Shown here in pieces: positions 60,932-64,000 of a stretch of 64,000 nt of DNA. This DNA comes from Pontibacter burrus. GTDB taxonomy: Bacteria; Bacteroidota; Bacteroidia; Cytophagales; Hymenobacteraceae. The translations under genes were made by a program, and so were the position numbers. The first letter of the stretch is position 1; each line of letters begins with the position of its first letter. Location of the stretch: positions 62,001 through 126,000 of the forward strand of contig NZ_JAAGWD010000005.1 of NCBI RefSeq assembly GCF_010686685.1, read 5' to 3'. Below the pieces are notes generated by a model. The model saw only the letters and a list, made by a program, of their open reading frames with translations. It was not told the DNA's origin and ran no database searches.

Positions 60932-61507
60932 TTATTCAGTTTTTTTTCGGAGTTGCTGCAAAGGTGCACAGCTATCTTTTACACTAAAGCCAACTATAGT
61001 GCCCCTGCTGTCAGTTTCTGTGTTGCAGCAGGCTTGTATCTCTTTTTGCAGCAGTTCTCTACCCCGTTGTATCCGGCTTTTGGTAGCACTTATCCCGAGG
61101 TTTAACTGTGCAGCTATATCCGTCTGCTTAAGGCCTTCTATATCCGACATGTACAGGGGCTTGGCGTACATTTCAGGTAAGAGGTTTATCAGGGGTGCCA
61201 CATATTCCACCAGTTCGCTCCAGACCGATTTGTCATCTTCCAGCAGCACATCAGGCAGGTCGTGGCTGAGTTTTTTGTGGGTTTGCCAGTGGTCTGCTAC
61301 CGCATTATGCGCAATCCGGAACAGCCAGGCATCTACTTTCTGAATTTCTCGGTCGGAGCAGCAGGCGCCGTAAATCTTCATCAGCACTTGCTGTGTGATC
61401 TCGTTCGTTGTATCTTCATCCTTTACCCGGCTGCGTATATAGTTTCTCAGTGCCTGCTGGTACTCCAGCCATAGTGTAGAGGCCTGCTGGTATTTCGTTA
61501 TCTTCAT
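60932..61507 (-). CDS. sigZ: SigZ-type ECF RNA polymerase sigma factor
   Basis: A 191-residue sigma factor. Region 2 is at about 10-80 (Y-Q-Q-A-L-R-N-Y-I-R-S-R-V-K-D, D-A-W-L-F-R-I-A-H-N-A-V-A-D) and region 4 at about 105-155 (L-P-E-M-Y-A-K-P-L-Y-M-S-D-I-E-G-L-K-Q-T-D-I-A, S-A-T-K-S-R-I-Q-R-G-R-E-L-L). A C-terminal tail of about 35 residues holds Cys-Cys, then D-S-R-G-T-I-V-G-F and a further Cys, suggesting metal or metalloid binding without a separate anti-sigma. No anti-sigma gene is near. The ArsI-like gene follows directly, probably in one transcript. Confidence 0.88.
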   Translation of the reverse strand: MKITKYQQASTLWLEYQQALRNYIRSRVKDEDTTNEITQQVLMKIYGACCSDREIQKVDAWLFRIAHNAVADHWQTHKKLSHDLPDVLLEDDKSVWSELVEYVAPLINLLPEMYAKPLYMSDIEGLKQTDIAAQLNLGISATKSRIQRGRELLQKEIQACCNTETDSRGTIVGFSVKDSCAPLQQLRKKTE

Positions 61508-61720
61508 AAATCTGATCGGTAGCGGAATGGAAGTTAAGCGTTCGCCTTTAAAATGATGCTAACTCCGCCTGAAAAATTATTTCTTCCGCAACTATAGTTT
61601 TGATGAGAGTTATAGTTGCAGCAGGTACCAAACTATAGTGGCAGGCATCAACTATAAACCAACTGAAGTGCACGTAATAAAATACAGTGAAACCGATCTG
61701 TCAAACTATAAATCTGAATT

Positions 61721-62521
61721 ATGAAAAAGCATTCTCTCCTGAAAAGTGTAGGTGTTGCCGTGATCAGCCTGGCGCTGCTTGCCGGTTTTAAAGCCCCTGA
61801 GACTATAGCAAAGCAGGTAAAGGCCGAGCAACAGACGCAGGCAAACAGTCTGGAAGGTGCCTGGCGCCTGACCAGCAAAACCAAGAATGCAGCCGAAACG
61901 ATAACCACAGTTAAGATTGTGCAGGATGGCTTTTTTACGGTAGCTGTATTTGATGAGCGCAACAAGAAATTTGTGGGCACTTATGGCGGTACTTATACGA
62001 TAGCCAACGGACAGCTCACCGAGAAATATGAATTTAACACATTCGACTCAACACAGGTAGGCAAATCCAAAACCGGTAAATCCACTCTAAAGAGCAATAC
62101 ATGGCAGACCACCGGCCTTGGGCAACAAAACAGAACCGAGAACTGGGAAAAAGTGAACGAAACAAAGGCAGGCTCTCCGCTGGCAGGAACCTGGCGCATA
62201 ACAGGGCGCGAGCAAAACGGGCAGATGAACACCATGCGGCCAGGCCCCCGCAAAACGCTGAAGGTACTTTCCGGCACACGTTTCCAGTGGATCGCCTTTA
62301 ACTCAGAAACCGGCGAATTTTCCGGAACGGGAGGCGGTACTTACACTGCTAAAGACGGAAAATATACCGAAAATATCGAGTTCTTTTCCCGCGACTCCAG
62401 CCGGGTAGGCATGCAGCTGTCGTTTAACTTCGAAGTAAGAAATGGCAAGTGGCACCACAGCGGCCAGAGCAGCACTGGCAAGCCTGTTAACGAGATATGG
62501 GAACGCATTGCCGGTAACTAG
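61721..62521 (+). CDS. Secreted protein with two tandem lipocalin-like repeats
   Basis: A 266-residue protein with a signal peptide or N-terminal anchor (about 1-26). Two homologous domains follow. Repeat 1 (about 45-145) begins L-E-G-A-W-R-L-T and has V-G-T-Y-G-G-T-Y-T-I; repeat 2 (about 155-264) begins L-A-G-T-W-R-I-T and has S-G-T-G-G-G-T-Y-T-A, each ending near E-N-W-E-K or E-I-W-E-R. The fold is probably a small beta barrel that binds a ligand. I do not know the family name. The pattern indicates internal gene duplication. Confidence 0.78.
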   Translation: MKKHSLLKSVGVAVISLALLAGFKAPETIAKQVKAEQQTQANSLEGAWRLTSKTKNAAETITTVKIVQDGFFTVAVFDERNKKFVGTYGGTYTIANGQLTEKYEFNTFDSTQVGKSKTGKSTLKSNTWQTTGLGQQNRTENWEKVNETKAGSPLAGTWRITGREQNGQMNTMRPGPRKTLKVLSGTRFQWIAFNSETGEFSGTGGGTYTAKDGKYTENIEFFSRDSSRVGMQLSFNFEVRNGKWHHSGQSSTGKPVNEIWERIAGN

Positions 62522-62546
62522 CATCAACTATAGTTACACCAGAAAC

Positions 62547-62577
62547 AAGCAGCTTTTCCTCGGGGGGAAGGCTGCTT
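62547..62577. terminator. Bidirectional hairpin between convergent genes
   Basis: AAGCAGCTTTTCC (62547-62559) pairs with GGGGAAGGCTGCTT (62564-62577, one bulge). A T-rich stretch follows rightward. It lies between the tandem-repeat protein and the convergent DUF488 gene, whose stop codon is at 62579. Confidence 0.7.
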
Positions 62578-62578
62578 A

Positions 62579-63097
62579 TTACTTTTTCTCCATGCCATGT
62601 TGCTGCAGGTAAGCTGCGGTGTAAGGGTGTTCTGTAGCTACTTCCTCCTTCATTATGTGCATTACAAGCCAGCCCTCTTCCTTCAGGCAATCCGAGATGA
62701 TGGCCCTGTGGCAACGCCACCAGACTGCCTCTGAGCACATATAAGCCGTACGTTTTTCCTGGGCTAGATCCTTCAACGCCTCTAGTGCATTCCTGAATTC
62801 TGCTGTCTCCGAATAATCGGCATACCCCCTGAACGATTCACTTCTCCAGATGGTATTATGAGAATCTGGTCTGGGTTTGCGGCGCCCGCCTAACGCTGTG
62901 AAGGGTGTATAATTTATGCCCGCTGCGGGCAGGTATTCTTCCAGCGCCTCTGCGTTAAAATGCGGGTATTTCCGGGAGCCCGGGTAGCGGCGCACATCTG
63001 CCAGCACTTCTATCCCGAAGGATTGTAATGCCTGAATAACTTCTTCGGGGCTGCGGGTAGAGTGGCCAAAGGTCCATATAGTTTGTTGAGCTGTCAT
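62579..63097 (-). CDS. DUF488 domain-containing protein
   Basis: A 172-residue cytosolic protein of the DUF488 family: I-W-T-F-G-H-S-T-R-S-P-E-E-V (7-20), V-L-A-D-V-R-R-Y-P-G-S-R-K-Y-P-H-F, L-G-G-R-R-K and C-S-E-A-V-W-W-R-C-H-R-A-I-I-S-D. Function is unknown. The conserved Cys and Arg residues suggest a small-molecule or nucleic-acid active site. Single gene. Confidence 0.9.
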   Translation of the reverse strand: MTAQQTIWTFGHSTRSPEEVIQALQSFGIEVLADVRRYPGSRKYPHFNAEALEEYLPAAGINYTPFTALGGRRKPRPDSHNTIWRSESFRGYADYSETAEFRNALEALKDLAQEKRTAYMCSEAVWWRCHRAIISDCLKEEGWLVMHIMKEEVATEHPYTAAYLQQHGMEKK

Positions 63098-63282
63098 ATT
63101 TTTGTATTAGCCCTTATACCTACGATAACCTGCAGATTAGTATACTTAAACGACAGGGTTTGCCCAGACACGTGCTCCGGAACTATAGCTCAGGCCCAAA
63201 ACCAAACCGCAGCGCCGGTGCCGGCGCTATGATGCCGGAACGGGCGCTGCAGTAAGGTATTCTATGGTTTTTATTGTCTTAC

Positions 63283-63705
63283 TTAAACTCTTTCGTCAGG
63301 CAGCAGCATATAAAGCGAGAATGCCCCGATTGCCATAACAAGGTCACGAACAGCCACATCGAAGTACTGCCCGGAGATCAGCAGGTTAATGGCAATACCT
63401 ACCAGCCAGAACGCTACGATCAGCGAGCCTATCTTAGGCCTGATCAGGACCAGCACACCGGCAATGATCTCGATTACCCCAACAATACTCATAAAAGTAC
63501 CGACACTGAAAGGTAGAATATCAGCCACAGCCGGGGCAAGGTATTTATTCCAGTTGGTGAGCAGGTGTGTGTATTTGTCCAGCCCTGCTACTATAGGCAC
63601 AATGCCGTAAGTATATTTCAGCAGGTTAATGGCAGTGGTCAGGCGGTCGTATGAGGGGCGCTCGGCCCTGTGCATGCCTGTTGATGTTGATGCGATAGTT
63701 CCCAT
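63283..63705 (-). CDS. DoxX-like membrane protein
   Basis: A 140-residue protein with four membrane helices (about 28-48, 65-88, 93-112 and 118-136). Features Y-G-I-V-P-I-V-A-G-L-D-K-Y-T-H-L-L and V-G-V-I-E-I-I-A-G-V-L-V-L-I are typical of DoxX-like proteins. It diverges from an ECF sigma gene. Downstream (about 63210-63252) a GC-rich imperfect inverted repeat with GCAGCGCC / GGGCGCTGC may be its terminator. Confidence 0.82.
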   Translation of the reverse strand: MGTIASTSTGMHRAERPSYDRLTTAINLLKYTYGIVPIVAGLDKYTHLLTNWNKYLAPAVADILPFSVGTFMSIVGVIEIIAGVLVLIRPKIGSLIVAFWLVGIAINLLISGQYFDVAVRDLVMAIGAFSLYMLLPDERV

Positions 63706-63851
63706 GATGTTGTCCTCCTCTTTTAAAGTTAATTCTGATGATTAGATGATTGTGCAGGAAAAACGTTACACTAAATGTAACCAACTGGTTTTCAGAGCAT
63801 CTAACCAGCAAATAAATACTTACAAAACAAGCTAATTATTATCACAAAGCC

Positions 63852-64000
63852 ATGAAACAATTAACTGCAACAAACTATACAGAACTTACCGATGCGGAGG
63901 TGGTGACACGCGTGCTCGCCGGCGAGGTAGCGTTGTATGAACTGCTGATGCGGCGGCATAACCAGAAACTGTACCGCGTGGTTCGCAGCTACCTGAAGCA
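63852..64000 (+). CDS. ECF sigma factor, N-terminal part (cut by window end)
   Basis: From ATG 63852 an open frame of 49 codons plus two bases runs to the window edge. It shows T-D-A-E-V-V-T-R-V-L-A-G-E-V-A-L-Y-E-L-L-M-R-R-H-N-Q-K-L-Y-R-V-V-R-S-Y-L, the typical region 2.1 opening of ECF sigma-70 factors (helix with F/Y-E-x-L-M-R-R-H-x-x-x-L-Y-R). The rest is not visible, so subgroup and partner are unknown. Confidence 0.88.
   Translation, partial: MKQLTATNYTELTDAEVVTRVLAGEVALYELLMRRHNQKLYRVVRSYLK

Overview
The window comes from a member of the Bacteroidota, most likely a Cytophagales bacterium of the Pontibacter/Hymenobacter type. The grounds are a SusC/SusD pair with an ECF sigma/FecR cascade, carboxypeptidase-regulatory-domain TonB receptors, Bacteroidota-style -7 boxes (TAnnTTTG) instead of sigma70 -10 boxes, and near absence of Shine-Dalgarno sequences. 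The hexamer CTATAG is greatly over-represented throughout (about 100 copies by eye, where base composition predicts about 17). The genus is inference. I see no rRNA, tRNA, CRISPR array, prophage, defence island or intact transposase.

Layout. 0-4 kb: a cut lipoprotein, an esterase, a YceI-DoxX pair and an F420-type oxidoreductase controlled by a promoter with two Crp/Fnr-like sites, next to a Crp/Fnr gene. 4.5-7 kb: a TonB-dependent receptor. 8-16 kb: a glycan locus with two GH92 alpha-mannosidases, a FucP-type sugar permease and a ROK kinase; a 236-bp element with terminal inverted repeats lies in the middle. 16-17.4 kb: a GT61 glycosyltransferase. 17.9-26.4 kb: a trans-envelope signalling operon (ECF sigma, FecR, SusC, SusD, lipoprotein, di-heme MauG/CcpA peroxidase). 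27-34.4 kb: hybrid histidine kinase, response regulator, HEAT-repeat membrane protein, processive GT2 glycosyltransferase and a convergent YaiO outer-membrane protein, probably an exopolysaccharide system. 34.6-35.5 kb: a zinc metallopeptidase. 35.7-40.2 kb: a sulfur/persulfide module. 40.5-48 kb: cation antiporter, ExbB/ExbD pair, nucleoside transporter, amino acid permease. 48.6-54 kb: gamma-glutamyltransferase, POT peptide transporter, cytosine-deaminase-like amidohydrolase. 54-64 kb: small stand-alone genes, an AraC regulator, a SigZ-ArsI-like pair, DUF488, DoxX and the start of another ECF sigma gene.

The strongest candidate for an undescribed system is the sulfur module at 35.7-40.2 kb. 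A CstB-like persulfide dioxygenase/rhodanese, a TauE/SafE exporter and a two-gene YeeE/YedE transporter each have the same promoter: GTGA-N6-TCACTGAA, then exactly 22 bases from the palindrome to a -7 box that continues into TACT. Inside the module lies a Crp/Fnr-type gene whose recognition helix carries the CRP-like R-E-x-x-x-R reader of GTGA, and whose sensory domain has two cysteines (C80, C86). Known persulfide regulators of such gene sets are ArsR-type (BigR/SqrR), CsoR-type (CstR) or FisR, so a cysteine-bearing Crp/Fnr activator would be a different wiring.

Other points: the iterated CTATAG palindrome, which also enters hairpins at gene ends and coding sequence; a SigZ factor with a cysteine-bearing tail just upstream of an ArsI-like protein; a deaminase-like gene with a consensus Shine-Dalgarno and altered active-site loop; and an intradiol-dioxygenase-like lipoprotein lacking one predicted iron ligand. 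All calls come from reading the sequence without database searches.
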